Positions 8,528-16,925 of a DNA stretch of 34,869 nt are shown piece after piece; within the stretch, counting starts at the first letter, position 1, and each line of letters starts with the position of its first letter. The stretch spans positions 1-34,869 of the forward strand of contig JALONU010000008.1 of NCBI GenBank assembly GCA_025454775.1, in the 5' to 3' direction. This stretch comes from Bacteroidales bacterium. Lineage in GTDB: Bacteria > Bacteroidota > Bacteroidia > Bacteroidales > VadinHA17. The notes under the pieces are model-generated. The model saw only the letters and a list, made by a program, of their open reading frames with translations, made no database searches and was not told the origin of the DNA. A program made the translations under genes and the position numbers.

Positions 8528-9010
8528 CTATGCCTTTGGAGAATACTGATCGAGAAGGCTGAACAGTTTTTGCTTCTGATCTCCTGAAAGAGCACTGATA
8601 TGGATGGGAGGATATTTTGCTATTCCCTGCCCGATTTTCTGGTACAGGATAATGCTTTTGTCAAGGCCGAGCTTTTTCTTTTCATATTTATACCCGGCGA
8701 AAGTCCTCTTGTTTATGGAAACCGAATTCTTTTTGCCGCCCACCATGCCTGCAAAGAAATACCTTATTACTATGTGCTCCTCATCGTCGGAGAACCATAC
8801 ATACTGATAACTGAGTATCATGGGGAAGAACAATATAATAAGGTATATCCCCACCAGTATCAGTGTCCATGCAGTTTCAGACAGGCCCAGGAGAGGGAAG
8901 GGGATCATTTTAGCAACGAACACCACTATTATCCATGCAATGAGCAGGATGGTTGCAAAGAAAAGCCAGATCCTCAGGTTGATTATCGTCTTGCTGTTGT
9001 CGAAGGTCAT
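8528..9010 (-). CDS. Small membrane protein with two TM helices and a PH-like C-terminal half
   Basis: A 160-residue protein I do not recognise as a named family. Residues about 12-34 (LRIWLFFATILLIAWIIVVFV) and 46-66 (WTLILVGIYLIILFFPMIL) are strong membrane helices. The C-terminal ~90 residues are soluble and rich in strand-like stretches (HIVIRYFF, SVSINKRTF, SIILYQKIG) ending in a helix (GDQKQKLFSLLDQY), an arrangement seen in bacterial PH-like membrane proteins. It follows tadA on the same strand with a 54-base gap, so the two may be co-transcribed. No catalytic motif is visible. Function unknown. Confidence 0.7.
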   Translation of the reverse strand: MTFDNSKTIINLRIWLFFATILLIAWIIVVFVAKMIPFPLLGLSETAWTLILVGIYLIILFFPMILSYQYVWFSDDEEHIVIRYFFAGMVGGKKNSVSINKRTFAGYKYEKKKLGLDKSIILYQKIGQGIAKYPPIHISALSGDQKQKLFSLLDQYSPKA

Positions 9011-9064
9011 GGTATGGAAATTTGTAGTAAACTTAACCAGTTTTATCGGAAACCTTGTATACTA

Positions 9065-9505
9065 TCAGCGTTTTGCCATGAAGAACCTCATCATTAGCTC
9101 CCTGCACTCTTCTTCCAGAACTCCCTTCACAACTTTAGTCTTAGGGTGAAGAAGCTGTCCTTTTACAAGGTTATAACCTTTCTTGTCGTCGCCGGCTCCG
9201 TAAACCAGCCTTGAAGCCTGGCTCCAGCCGATGGCTCCTGCACACATGGCACAGGGCTCAATGGTCACATATATTGTACACCCGGTAAGATATTTGCCTC
9301 CCAGCCAGTTAGCTGCTGCGGTTATCGCCTGCATTTCGGCATGGGCTGTTGGATCATTAAGGGCTTCTGTAAGATTGTGAGCCCGGGCAATTATTGTGTC
9401 CCTGCACACTACCACCGCACCAACCGGAACCTCCTGCCTGTCAAAGGCTTTCTGAGCTTCCGCAAGTGCTGCTTTCATATATCTTTCATCCCTCGATTCA
9501 GTCAT
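9065..9505 (-). CDS. tadA: tRNA-specific adenosine deaminase
   Basis: Deaminates the wobble adenosine (A34) of tRNA-Arg(ACG) to inosine. The 146-residue protein has the zinc-dependent cytidine/adenosine deaminase fold: HAE at residues 55-57 (zinc ligand His55, proton-shuttle Glu57) and PCAMC at 84-88 with the two cysteine ligands. The DPTAHAEMQAI and YVTIEPCAMCAGAI contexts are typical of TadA rather than cytosine or guanine deaminases, although Bacteroidota guanine deaminase paralogues are close. It is divergent from aspS, with a palindromic repeat between them. Confidence 0.9.
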   Translation of the reverse strand: MTESRDERYMKAALAEAQKAFDRQEVPVGAVVVCRDTIIARAHNLTEALNDPTAHAEMQAITAAANWLGGKYLTGCTIYVTIEPCAMCAGAIGWSQASRLVYGAGDDKKGYNLVKGQLLHPKTKVVKGVLEEECRELMMRFFMAKR

Positions 9506-9544
9506 TCTTTAATAAATATCTGATTAAAATTAAAAAGAAATCCT

Positions 9545-9658
9545 TTAACCGCAAAGTTCGCAATCCCGAGTACTCGGGAGCGCTAAGATCGCAAAGGTAT
9601 GATTAATATGGTTTTTACTTAACGTCCTTTGCTTAAGCTTAGCGTGCTTTGCGGTTAA
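9545..9658. repeat. Intergenic inverted-repeat element between tadA and aspS
   Basis: The left arm (9545-9597) and right arm (9626-9658) are inverse copies: TTAACCGCAAAG, CGCTAAG and GCAAAGG each have a perfect partner in the other arm in the correct order. The left arm carries about 22 extra bases holding a nested palindrome, CCCGAG-TA-CTCGGG (9565-9578). Transcribed, it would form a long branched hairpin. It resembles the CGCAAAG-type intergenic repeats common in Bacteroidota. Confidence 0.85.
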
Positions 9659-9678
9659 TATTAATTCATCAATATTCT

Positions 9679-9703
9679 TAATTTTGCTGAAAATTAAAAG
9701 GAG
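9679..9703 (+). promoter_or_regulatory. Candidate -7 element and ribosome binding site of aspS
   Basis: TAATTTTG (9679-9686) matches the Bacteroidota -7 consensus TAnnTTTG exactly. AAGGAG (9698-9703) sits 4 bases before the ATG at 9708, an unusually good Shine-Dalgarno for this phylum, and it settles that start over an in-frame ATG at 9684. No convincing -33 box at the expected spacing. Confidence 0.55.
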
Positions 9704-9707
9704 AGCA

Positions 9708-11468
9708 ATGTACAGAACACACACATGCGGAGAGCTTGCACTGAAGGATGCGGGAAGGAATGTCACATTGTGCGGATGGGTTCAGAAATCGAGAGACCTC
9801 GGTGGAATGACATTCGTCGATCTACGTGACCGCTACGGCATCACACAGCTTATATTTAACATGGATACAGACCCGGAATTGTGTGAACAGGCTCGCAGGC
9901 TTGGTCGCGAATATGTCATCCAGTCATCGGGAAAGGTGCGTGAACGGAGTAACAAAAACCCTAAAATGCCGACAGGCGATATTGAAATAGATGTTACAGG
10001 CCTCACCGTTCTGAACAAAAGCGAACTGCCTCCCTTCACAATTGAAGATGAGTCGGATGGGGGTGAAGAGCTCCGCATGAAATTCAGATACCTCGACCTC
10101 CGAAGGAATCCTGTAAAGAACAATATAATATTGCGTCACAGGGTTGCACAGGAAGTCAGGAAATACATGGACTCGATCGGGTTTATTGAAGTTGAAACCC
10201 CTAACCTGATCAAGTCAACGCCCGAGGGCGCCCGCGATTTTGTTGTTCCAAGCCGCATGCAGCCAGGGACTTTCTATGCCCTGCCGCAGTCACCACAGAC
10301 ACTTAAGCAGCTTCTGATGGTCGCCGGTTTCGACCGGTATTTCCAGCTCGTGAAATGCTTCCGCGACGAAGACCTTCGTGCCGACCGTCAGCCTGAATTC
10401 TCACAGATCGACTGCGAAATGTCGTTCGTCGAAAGAGATGATATCCTTGACACTTTTGAAGGACTGGCTAAATATCTCTTCAGGCAGGTAAAGGGAGTCG
10501 AATTCAACGAACCTTTCATCAAGCTCCCGTATAAGGAAGCAATCGAAAACTACGGTTCGGATAAGCCTGACCTGCGCTTCGGGATGAAATTCCGGGATCT
10601 TACCTCGCTCGTTAAGGGGAAGGGATTCCAGGTCTTTGATGGCTCTGAATACATCGGAGCAATATGTGCAGAAGGATGTTCAGACTACACCAGGAAACAA
10701 ACCGATGAACTTACGGAATTTATCAAAAGGCCGCAGATCGGGGCGAAGGGACTAGTTTACATGAAGTATGGGACCGACGGATCGCTGAAATCATCGGCCG
10801 ACAAGTTCTACACTCCCGACGACCTTCAGAAATGGTCTTCAGCTGCCGGCGCAAAACCCGGTGACCTGCTGCTTATCCTCGCCGGTGAGAAAAGAAAAAC
10901 ACTTAGCGCACTTTCGGAGCTCAGGCTCGAAATGGGAAACAGGCTCGGGTTAAGGAAGAAAGACATTTTCTGTCCGCTGTGGGTCGTAGACTTCCCCCTC
11001 CTTGAGTGGGATGAAGAGGAAAAGAGATTTTTTGCAATGCATCATCCTTTCACCTCCCCTAAACCTGAAGACCTTCATCTGATGGAAACAGATCCGGGAA
11101 AGGTGAGGGCAAATGCCTACGACCTTGTAATAAACGGTGTGGAGATCGGGGGCGGTTCAGTGAGGATCCACGACCCCGGAGTTCAGAAGCTGATGTTCAG
11201 GGTTCTTGGATTTTCCGACGCTGAGGCTGAAGCGCAGTTCGGTTTCCTGATGAATGCCTTCAGGTACGGAGCTCCGCCGCACGGAGGAATAGCCTTTGGC
11301 TTCGACAGATGGGTAGCGATGTTCGGCGGCCAGGATTCGATACGCGACTTCATAGCTTTCCCGAAGAACAATTCAGGCAGGGACGTAATGCTCGATACTC
11401 CTGCGCCCATATCTGATAAGCAGCTGGGAGAGTTGTTGATAGAGCTTAAAAAGGAGAAAAAGGATTAA
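9708..11468 (+). CDS. aspS: Aspartyl-tRNA synthetase
   Basis: Charges tRNA-Asp with aspartate. The 586-residue protein has an N-terminal OB-fold anticodon-binding domain ([24 protein letters not shown] onward), the class II core with motif 1 around [21 protein letters not shown], motif 2 in [18 protein letters not shown], the bacterial GAD insertion domain in the middle, and motif 3 in [15 protein letters not shown]. Length and domain order match bacterial-type AspRS. The C-terminus ([18 protein letters not shown]) is the variant usual in Bacteroidota. Whether it is discriminating or also charges tRNA-Asn cannot be decided here; no gatCAB genes are in the window. Its stop overlaps the convergent TonB-plug gene by 4 bases. 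Confidence 0.96.
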   Translation: MYRTHTCGELALKDAGRNVTLCGWVQKSRDLGGMTFVDLRDRYGITQLIFNMDTDPELCEQARRLGREYVIQSSGKVRERSNKNPKMPTGDIEIDVTGLTVLNKSELPPFTIEDESDGGEELRMKFRYLDLRRNPVKNNIILRHRVAQEVRKYMDSIGFIEVETPNLIKSTPEGARDFVVPSRMQPGTFYALPQSPQTLKQLLMVAGFDRYFQLVKCFRDEDLRADRQPEFSQIDCEMSFVERDDILDTFEGLAKYLFRQVKGVEFNEPFIKLPYKEAIENYGSDKPDLRFGMKFRDLTSLVKGKGFQVFDGSEYIGAICAEGCSDYTRKQTDELTEFIKRPQIGAKGLVYMKYGTDGSLKSSADKFYTPDDLQKWSSAAGAKPGDLLLILAGEKRKTLSALSELRLEMGNRLGLRKKDIFCPLWVVDFPLLEWDEEEKRFFAMHHPFTSPKPEDLHLMETDPGKVRANAYDLVINGVEIGGGSVRIHDPGVQKLMFRVLGFSDAEAEAQFGFLMNAFRYGAPPHGGIAFGFDRWVAMFGGQDSIRDFIAFPKNNSGRDVMLDTPAPISDKQLGELLIELKKEKKD

Positions 11469-12184
11469 GGTCGCTTCTTTTCTTCGTGGCCTTTCAGGGT
11501 GATTATAAGGACTCCGTTTGCTCCCCTTGATCCGTAGATGGAGGCCGACGAACCCTTCAGCAGTTCAACCGATTTAACCTGCACCGGAACTATGTCGTCG
11601 ATTGATCCGACGATCACACCGTCGACCACAAAAAGCGGCTGGTTGTTCGGGTTGGTGGTCCCTGTGCCCTGGATGGTAATGCTCTTTCCTGTAACCTGTA
11701 CTCCCGCTACGGTTCCTCGAAGCATGTCATAGATATTGGAGTAGGATGCATATTTATTTCCGTCTCCGTCAACCTTGCTTACCGGCGTGGTGAGTTCACT
11801 GCTTTTCACCTTCCCGTATCCGACGCTGACATCTTCTTCTTTCGCGGCAGCATCTTTTTTCCTCTCCTCTGCTGCCGATCCCGATATCGAGAAATCGATA
11901 ACCCGTCTCCTGTCGATCGAAACGGTGCCCGTTGCGCCGGTGAATGTGAATACAGTGATTTCCTTTGAGGCGGGTTTCACCCTGACCCGGTACTTGCCGT
12001 CTTCGCCGGTAACAACATCCGTGTTCTTCCTGTCGATAAGGATCATAGCTCCCGGGACCGGCCTGCCTGTGCCGTCTGTAACAGTTCCGGAAAGAACATA
12101 TTTCCTGTTCTCCTTCTGTGCGGAAACAGGCGCGCAGGTCATGATCACAGCTGCCAGAAGGATTATCTTGTATGTTGTCCTCAT
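11465..12184 (-). CDS. Stand-alone SusC-type TonB plug protein (no barrel)
   Basis: A 239-residue exported protein. Residues 1-22 form a signal peptide ([16 protein letters not shown]). Residues about 29-95 are a carboxypeptidase-regulatory-like beta-sandwich ([29 protein letters not shown]). Residues about 130-232 are a TonB-receptor plug of SusC type, with the conserved [45 protein letters not shown]. The protein then ends (KGHEEKKRP) without the ~600-residue beta-barrel that follows in a true SusC. There is no frame continuing into barrel sequence, because aspS lies there on the other strand. It may be a periplasmic accessory protein or a degenerate remnant; the intact frame and signal peptide favour a functional small protein. 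It is close behind miaB (20 bases), so probably read with it. Confidence 0.85.
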   Translation of the reverse strand: MRTTYKIILLAAVIMTCAPVSAQKENRKYVLSGTVTDGTGRPVPGAMILIDRKNTDVVTGEDGKYRVRVKPASKEITVFTFTGATGTVSIDRRRVIDFSISGSAAEERKKDAAAKEEDVSVGYGKVKSSELTTPVSKVDGDGNKYASYSNIYDMLRGTVAGVQVTGKSITIQGTGTTNPNNQPLFVVDGVIVGSIDDIVPVQVKSVELLKGSSASIYGSRGANGVLIITLKGHEEKKRP

Positions 12185-12204
12185 CTTTGGTAAATTAACA
12201 GAAG

Positions 12205-13527
12205 TCAGGAAATCCTGCCGATCAGCGTCGCAGACGTGGTTCTGCTGATCAGGACATTTACATATTCGCCGGGTTTGTGATTTTCGCCGGGAAATACAAC
12301 AACCTTGTTCTGCGAGGTTCTCCCCGAGAGGAAATCCTGGGATCTCTTCGACTTCCCTTCGATGAGCACCTCAAACACCTTTCCCGTATCCTGTTTTTTC
12401 GAAACAGCCGAGAGCTTGTTCTGCAGGGCAATGATCTCGTTCAGGCGGCGGGTCTTTACATCCTCCGGCACATTATCCTTCAGTTTCCTCGCAGCCGATG
12501 TTCCGGGTCTTTCGCTGTACTTGAACATATAGGCAAAATCAAAGCCCGCCCACTCCATAAGTGAAAGGGTTTGCTGGTGATCGTCCTCAGTTTCGGTGGA
12601 GAAACCGGCTATTATATCGGTTGAAACCGAACATCCGGGAATTATGGTTTTTATCGCATTTATACGGTCCATGTACCACTCCCTGGTGTATCCGCGGTTC
12701 ATGAGTTTCAGTATCCGGGAGCTGCCGCTCTGAGCGGGCAGATGAATATGCCTGCAGATATTTTGGTATTTTTCAATAGTCATCAGCAGGGAGTCAGAAA
12801 TGTCTTTGGGGTGGGAAGTGGAAAACCTTACCCTCAGGAGAGGATCAATTGCTGCGACTTTTTCAAGGAGTGCCGGGAAATCAGTATTCCCGGAACCTTT
12901 TTCCCATTTGAAGGAATTTACATTCTGCCCCAGGAGTGTTACCTCCCTGTATCCTGAAGCAAAGAGTTCTCCTGCTTCCCTGATGACCGAATCCGGATCG
13001 CGGCTTCTTTCTCCTCCTCTTACATATGGCACCACGCAATAGGCACACATATTGTTGCAGCCCCTCATGATCGATATAAAGGAGCTCACTCCGTTCATAT
13101 CCATCCTTACGGGCGGGATATCCGCGTACGTTTCCTCCCGTGAGAGAAGAACATTTACAGCCTTATGGCCCGATTCAACTTCGGCTATCAGACCAGGAAG
13201 AGCCCTGTAGGCATCAGGCCCGGCCACCAGGTCAACGGCCTTCTCTGTCTCCAGCACTTCCTCCTTCAGCCTCTCTGCCATACACCCTATAAGTCCGATT
13301 TTCAGGTTCCTGTTCTTTTTCTTAAGATGGCCCAGTGCCTTAAGCCTTCCCCGGATCCGTTGCTCCGCATTCTCCCTTACGGAACAGGTGTTTATCAGTA
13401 TCAGATCAGCCTTTTCTGCATCTCCGGTGTAGCTGTAGCCCCGGTCCTTTAATACTGACATAACAATCTCACTGTCAGCCACATTCATCTGACAACCATA
13501 TGTTTCTATGTATACTTTCCCCGGCAT
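12205..13527 (-). CDS. miaB: tRNA-2-methylthio-N6-dimethylallyladenosine synthase (MiaB)
   Basis: Radical-SAM methylthiotransferase that adds the methylthio group to i6A37 of tRNAs reading UNN codons. The 440-residue protein has the N-terminal UPF0004 domain with three cluster cysteines (Cys12 in YGCQMN, Cys48 in NTCSVRE, Cys82 in GCMAER), the radical-SAM motif CNNMCAYC (Cys157, 161, 164) and the following [11 protein letters not shown], and a C-terminal TRAM domain (about 375-440). The GCQMN and VRGGERSR forms distinguish MiaB from MtaB and RimO. An exact TAnnTTTG promoter element lies 20 bases upstream of the start, and yebC is divergent. Confidence 0.95.
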   Translation of the reverse strand: MPGKVYIETYGCQMNVADSEIVMSVLKDRGYSYTGDAEKADLILINTCSVRENAEQRIRGRLKALGHLKKKNRNLKIGLIGCMAERLKEEVLETEKAVDLVAGPDAYRALPGLIAEVESGHKAVNVLLSREETYADIPPVRMDMNGVSSFISIMRGCNNMCAYCVVPYVRGGERSRDPDSVIREAGELFASGYREVTLLGQNVNSFKWEKGSGNTDFPALLEKVAAIDPLLRVRFSTSHPKDISDSLLMTIEKYQNICRHIHLPAQSGSSRILKLMNRGYTREWYMDRINAIKTIIPGCSVSTDIIAGFSTETEDDHQQTLSLMEWAGFDFAYMFKYSERPGTSAARKLKDNVPEDVKTRRLNEIIALQNKLSAVSKKQDTGKVFEVLIEGKSKRSQDFLSGRTSQNKVVVFPGENHKPGEYVNVLISRTTSATLIGRIS

Positions 13528-13546
13528 TCACTATTTTAACAGGGCT

Positions 13547-13554
13547 CAAAGATA
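13547..13554 (-). promoter_or_regulatory. Candidate -7 promoter element of miaB
   Basis: On the minus strand TATCTTTG matches the Bacteroidota -7 consensus exactly and lies 20 bases upstream of the miaB ATG at 13527. A -33 TTTG at the usual distance is not evident. Confidence 0.45.
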
Positions 13555-13621
13555 GTTAATTCCCAAAACCATACCCGGTCGCCGTCCCGACGCTACGGTC
13601 GGAATCTCTGCTCCGCTTCGA

Positions 13622-13642
13622 GTCGCCGGTCGCCGGTCGCCG
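13622..13642. repeat. 7-bp tandem repeat (three units)
   Basis: Three exact copies of GTCGCCG lie in the divergent miaB/yebC spacer, between the two candidate promoters. A further GGTCGCCG occurs about 40 bases upstream. Confidence 0.85.
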
Positions 13643-13684
13643 GAAATATAAAGCAACGCCTAAATGTTATATTAAAGAAATATT

Positions 13685-13692
13685 TAATTTTG
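13685..13692 (+). promoter_or_regulatory. Candidate -7 promoter element of yebC
   Basis: TAATTTTG is an exact TAnnTTTG match 27 bases before the yebC ATG. No -33 box is evident at the standard spacing. Confidence 0.45.
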
Positions 13693-13719
13693 CCCCATAA
13701 TTTTTAATCCCGGGAATAT

Positions 13720-14463
13720 ATGTCAGGTCACAATAAATGGTCTACCATCAAAAGGAAGAAGGGTGCGGCCGATGCAAAGAGAGGTAAGATCTTTACCAAG
13801 ATCATCAAGGAAATAATCCTTGCTGCCAGGGACGGAGGCTCCGATCCCGACATGAACGCCAGGCTCAGACTTGCAATCCAGAACGCCAAAGGAGCCAACA
13901 TGCCCAAGGACAACATTGAAAGGGCAATTAAGAAAGCCACCGGTTCCGATTCGGTAAGCTATATAGAAACTTCCTTCGAAGGATACGCTCCTCACGGCAT
14001 AGCAGTTTTCGTTGAAGGCCTTACAGACAATAATAACAGGACTGTTGCATCGGTGAGGTCGGCATTCAACAAATTCGGGGGGAACCTTGGCACAAACGGT
14101 TCCCTGAGCTTCCTGTTCGACAGGAAAGGGATTTTTACGATCGCCAATGAAGGTCAGAATATCGAGGAGCTGGAACTTGAAATGATCGATGCAGGAGCAG
14201 AGGATTTCGAGGTTGACGAGGATACTATAACAATAACCTGCGCCAAGGAAGACTTCGGCAATGTCAGCAAGAAACTTGCACAGATGGGAATTGAACCGGA
14301 GGAATCAAGACTCAAAAGGATCCCCAACGACACAAAGAAGCTGGATGTTGAATCAGCCAAGAAAGTGCTCAGGTTCATCGAAGTGCTGGAGGACGATGAT
14401 GATGTACAGAACGTTTATCACAATCTTGAAATGACAGATGAGCTTGCCCAGGCCCTTGAGTGA
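13720..14463 (+). CDS. yebC: YebC/PmpR (TACO1) family protein
   Basis: A 247-residue member of the YebC/TACO1 family. The N-terminus (SGHNKWSTIKRKKGAADAKR, then GKIFTKIIKEI) is the family signature, followed by NMPKDNIERAIKKA and the GYAPHGIAVFVE segment of the second domain, and the acidic DAGAEDFEVDED region. Family members have been described as transcriptional regulators and, more recently, as ribosome-associated factors that help translation of proline stretches; which role applies here cannot be told from sequence. It has its own promoter-like element and is followed by the SPOR-domain gene 82 bases later. Confidence 0.95.
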   Translation: MSGHNKWSTIKRKKGAADAKRGKIFTKIIKEIILAARDGGSDPDMNARLRLAIQNAKGANMPKDNIERAIKKATGSDSVSYIETSFEGYAPHGIAVFVEGLTDNNNRTVASVRSAFNKFGGNLGTNGSLSFLFDRKGIFTIANEGQNIEELELEMIDAGAEDFEVDEDTITITCAKEDFGNVSKKLAQMGIEPEESRLKRIPNDTKKLDVESAKKVLRFIEVLEDDDDVQNVYHNLEMTDELAQALE

Positions 14464-14545
14464 CGGCATGGTATTTGACACCGGATCATCCGGAGAAATT
14501 ATTGATTACCGGAAAACTCTGCCCATTAAAGCTTATCTTTAACGC

Positions 14546-15019
14546 ATGTCCCGAAAGTTCACAATACTGATCATTATAACGATCCTGATCCCGGGGTTGT
14601 GCAGGGGACAGGCTTTCATCAGGACCTCCGATCTTTTCCCGCGACCAGGAAGCCCGGGAACCCTGAACATCGTCCAGAACAGTTCCATAGATACACTACT
14701 GAGCAGGTATATAGCTGCGAAGAAGAACATCCGTACAAGCGACGGGAAACAGGCTATACAGGGGATCCGTATCCAGATCTACCAGAGCTCGGTAAGGACA
14801 GCCCGCGAGGATGCTAACAAGGTCATGCTGAAGTTCCTGAACGACCATGGCGACATGAAAGCCTATGTCCTTTACCAGGACCCCGGATGGTACAAGGTGA
14901 GGATTGGCAACTACAGATCCCTGGGAGAGGCTTACAGGGACCTGATGATGATCAAGAAAGAATATCCCTCCGCCTATGCGGTTTGGGATAACATCCCATT
15001 TCCCGACCAGATCAGGTAA
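14546..15019 (+). CDS. Exported SPOR-domain protein
   Basis: A 157-residue protein with an N-terminal signal peptide (residues 1-21, ILIIITILIPGLCRG-Q), a short linker, and a C-terminal SPOR domain (about 72-148). The SPOR pattern is the two beta-alpha repeats IRIQIYQSSVRTAREDANKV and WYKVRIGNYRSLGEAYRDLM. SPOR domains bind peptidoglycan glycan strands lacking stem peptides and often localise to the septum, so a periplasmic cell-wall role is likely. The gene ends 4 bases before the PurF homologue, indicating co-translation, although the two products act in different compartments. Exact partner unknown. Confidence 0.82.
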   Translation: MSRKFTILIIITILIPGLCRGQAFIRTSDLFPRPGSPGTLNIVQNSSIDTLLSRYIAAKKNIRTSDGKQAIQGIRIQIYQSSVRTAREDANKVMLKFLNDHGDMKAYVLYQDPGWYKVRIGNYRSLGEAYRDLMMIKKEYPSAYAVWDNIPFPDQIR

Positions 15020-15023
15020 AAAA

Positions 15024-16925
15024 ATGAGCGAGAACATCAAGCACGAATGCGGCATCGCCCTGCTGAGATTGCGGAAGCCGTTTGAATACTATATTGAAAA
15101 ATACGGATCATGGGACTACGGCCTGCAGAAGATGTACCTCATGATGGAAAAACAGCACAACAGGGGGCAGGATGGAGCCGGAATAGCAGGCATTAAACTC
15201 GACACACCGCCGGGTAACCGGTACATCTTCAGGCAAAGATCCAACAAGGCAGACCCCCTGAGGGAGATATTCGGCCTGATAAACGAGGATATTGAAAAAA
15301 TAACCGGTAACATCTCTTCCGTCGGTATAACACCAGCTTTCATCAAGGAAAAAATACCCTATGCCTGCGATGTATACCTTGGTCACCTGAGATACGGGAC
15401 TTACGGCAATTATAAAATTGACTACGTCCACCCGGTCAGCCGCGAGAATAACTGGAAATCAAAAAACCTGGTGATGGCGGGGAACTTCAACCTTACGAAT
15501 GTTGGCGAGGTTTTCAACCATCTTGTTGATCTCGGGCAGAATCCGGTCGATTTCTCCGACACGGTGACAATACTGGAAAACATTGGTCACAGGCTCGACG
15601 AGGAAAATGAAAGGCTTTACTGGCAGTTCAAGGATCAGGGGTACTCCAAAAAGGAGATATCTCCATTGATAGAAAGGAGCCTCGACCTTGTGAAGATTCT
15701 ATCGAAGGCAAGCAGGAACTGGGACGGAGGATATGCCATGGCCGGACTTGTTGGTCATGGAGATGCTTTCGTAATGAGAGATCCTTCAGGTATCAGGCCT
15801 GCTTTTTATTATATTGATGATGAAGTAGTTGTGGTAGCATCGGAAAGGCCGGTTATCCAAACGATCTTCAATGTCCGCACCGACAATGTGCTCGAGCTTC
15901 CTCCTGCCCATGCCCTCATAGTTAAGGCTTCCGGAGAAACATCCGTCGAAAGGATCAGGGATGATGCCGAAATAAGAAAATGCTCGTTTGAGAGGATATA
16001 TTTTTCCAGAGGCACCGACAAATCGATTTACAGGGAAAGAAAAAAGCTTGGGGAGCTTCTGACAGATGCAGTCCTCAGGGCAGTTGACCACGACCTCGAC
16101 CACACGGTCTTTTCGTACATTCCCAACACAGCTGAGAGTGCTTTCTACGGACTGATCAAGGGAGTGGAAAACTACCTGAACAAATGGAAGACAGAAACAA
16201 TAATTCAAGGGGCTAAGTCGCTGACGGCAGCTGAAATAACCGAAATTATAAACCGGAGGCCGAGAGTTGAAAAGATTGCCGTGAAGGATGCCAAGCTCAG
16301 AACCTTCATTACCGGCGACAGGGGCAGGGATGATCTCGTGGGCCATGTGTACGATGTAACCTATGGTGTGATAAAGAGAGGCGAAGATAACCTTGTTGTG
16401 ATCGACGACTCGATTGTCAGGGGAACCACCCTCCGGAAAAGCATCATCCGTATTCTCGACAGGCTCGACCCCAAAAAGATAGTCATCGTTTCATCCTCGC
16501 CCCAGATCAGGTACCCCGACTGTTACGGGATAGACATGGCAAAGCTTTCTGACCTGGTGGCTTTCAGGGCTGCAACGGAACTTCTCAGGGATCATGGACG
16601 CGAACAGATGATAAGGGACCTGTACGAGGAGGCCAGGGAGGAGAACATGAAACCCGTAAACGAGATCCGAAACCTTGTCAGGGAGATTTACAAACCCTTC
16701 TGCAGCGAGGAGATATCAGGCAAGATATCGTCAATGCTCAGGTCGGAAGAAGTAAGGGCTGAAGTCAAAATAGTATTCCAGTCGATTGAAGGGCTTCATG
16801 AAGCATGCCCGGGGCATACCGGCGACTGGTACTTCACAGGCAACTATCCCACGCCAGGAGGGAACAAGGTTGCGAACCAGTCGTTTATAAACTTCGTGGA
16901 AGGAAGGAATGCCAGGGCTTACTAA
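15024..16925 (+). CDS. Amidophosphoribosyltransferase homologue, long Bacteroidota form
   Basis: A 633-residue PurF-type enzyme: an N-terminal Ntn glutamine amidotransferase plus a phosphoribosyltransferase domain. The nucleophile would be Cys9 (KHECGIALL), which implies removal of eight residues as in PurF. Other glutaminase motifs are QHNRGQDGAG and GHLRYGTYG; the PRPP loop is DDSIVRGTT at 461-469, followed by SSSPQIRYPDCYGID. The family reaction is PRPP plus glutamine to phosphoribosylamine, the first step of purine synthesis. It is about 130-160 residues longer than classical PurF, with extra sequence before the PRPP domain and at the C-terminus. Bacteroidota often carry both a short PurF and this long form, so I do not assign the symbol purF. 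Start at 15024 puts it 4 bases after the SPOR gene. Its 3' end overlaps the convergent glsB-like gene by 4 bases. Confidence 0.88.
   Translation: MSENIKHECGIALLRLRKPFEYYIEKYGSWDYGLQKMYLMMEKQHNRGQDGAGIAGIKLDTPPGNRYIFRQRSNKADPLREIFGLINEDIEKITGNISSVGITPAFIKEKIPYACDVYLGHLRYGTYGNYKIDYVHPVSRENNWKSKNLVMAGNFNLTNVGEVFNHLVDLGQNPVDFSDTVTILENIGHRLDEENERLYWQFKDQGYSKKEISPLIERSLDLVKILSKASRNWDGGYAMAGLVGHGDAFVMRDPSGIRPAFYYIDDEVVVVASERPVIQTIFNVRTDNVLELPPAHALIVKASGETSVERIRDDAEIRKCSFERIYFSRGTDKSIYRERKKLGELLTDAVLRAVDHDLDHTVFSYIPNTAESAFYGLIKGVENYLNKWKTETIIQGAKSLTAAEITEIINRRPRVEKIAVKDAKLRTFITGDRGRDDLVGHVYDVTYGVIKRGEDNLVVIDDSIVRGTTLRKSIIRILDRLDPKKIVIVSSSPQIRYPDCYGIDMAKLSDLVAFRAATELLRDHGREQMIRDLYEEAREENMKPVNEIRNLVREIYKPFCSEEISGKISSMLRSEEVRAEVKIVFQSIEGLHEACPGHTGDWYFTGNYPTPGGNKVANQSFINFVEGRNARAY

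Noticed and set aside
9684-9707. Upstream ATG as the start of aspS
   Set aside because: The ATG at 9708 has a strong AAGGAG site and gives the conserved N-terminus; the upstream start falls inside the -7 promoter match.
13723-13995. Minus-strand open frames inside yebC
   Set aside because: They mirror the conserved YebC frame and have no resemblance to known proteins.
15786-16346. Long open frame on the minus strand inside the PurF homologue
   Set aside because: It is the antisense of a conserved coding region, shows no family resemblance and has no promoter or ribosome binding site of its own.
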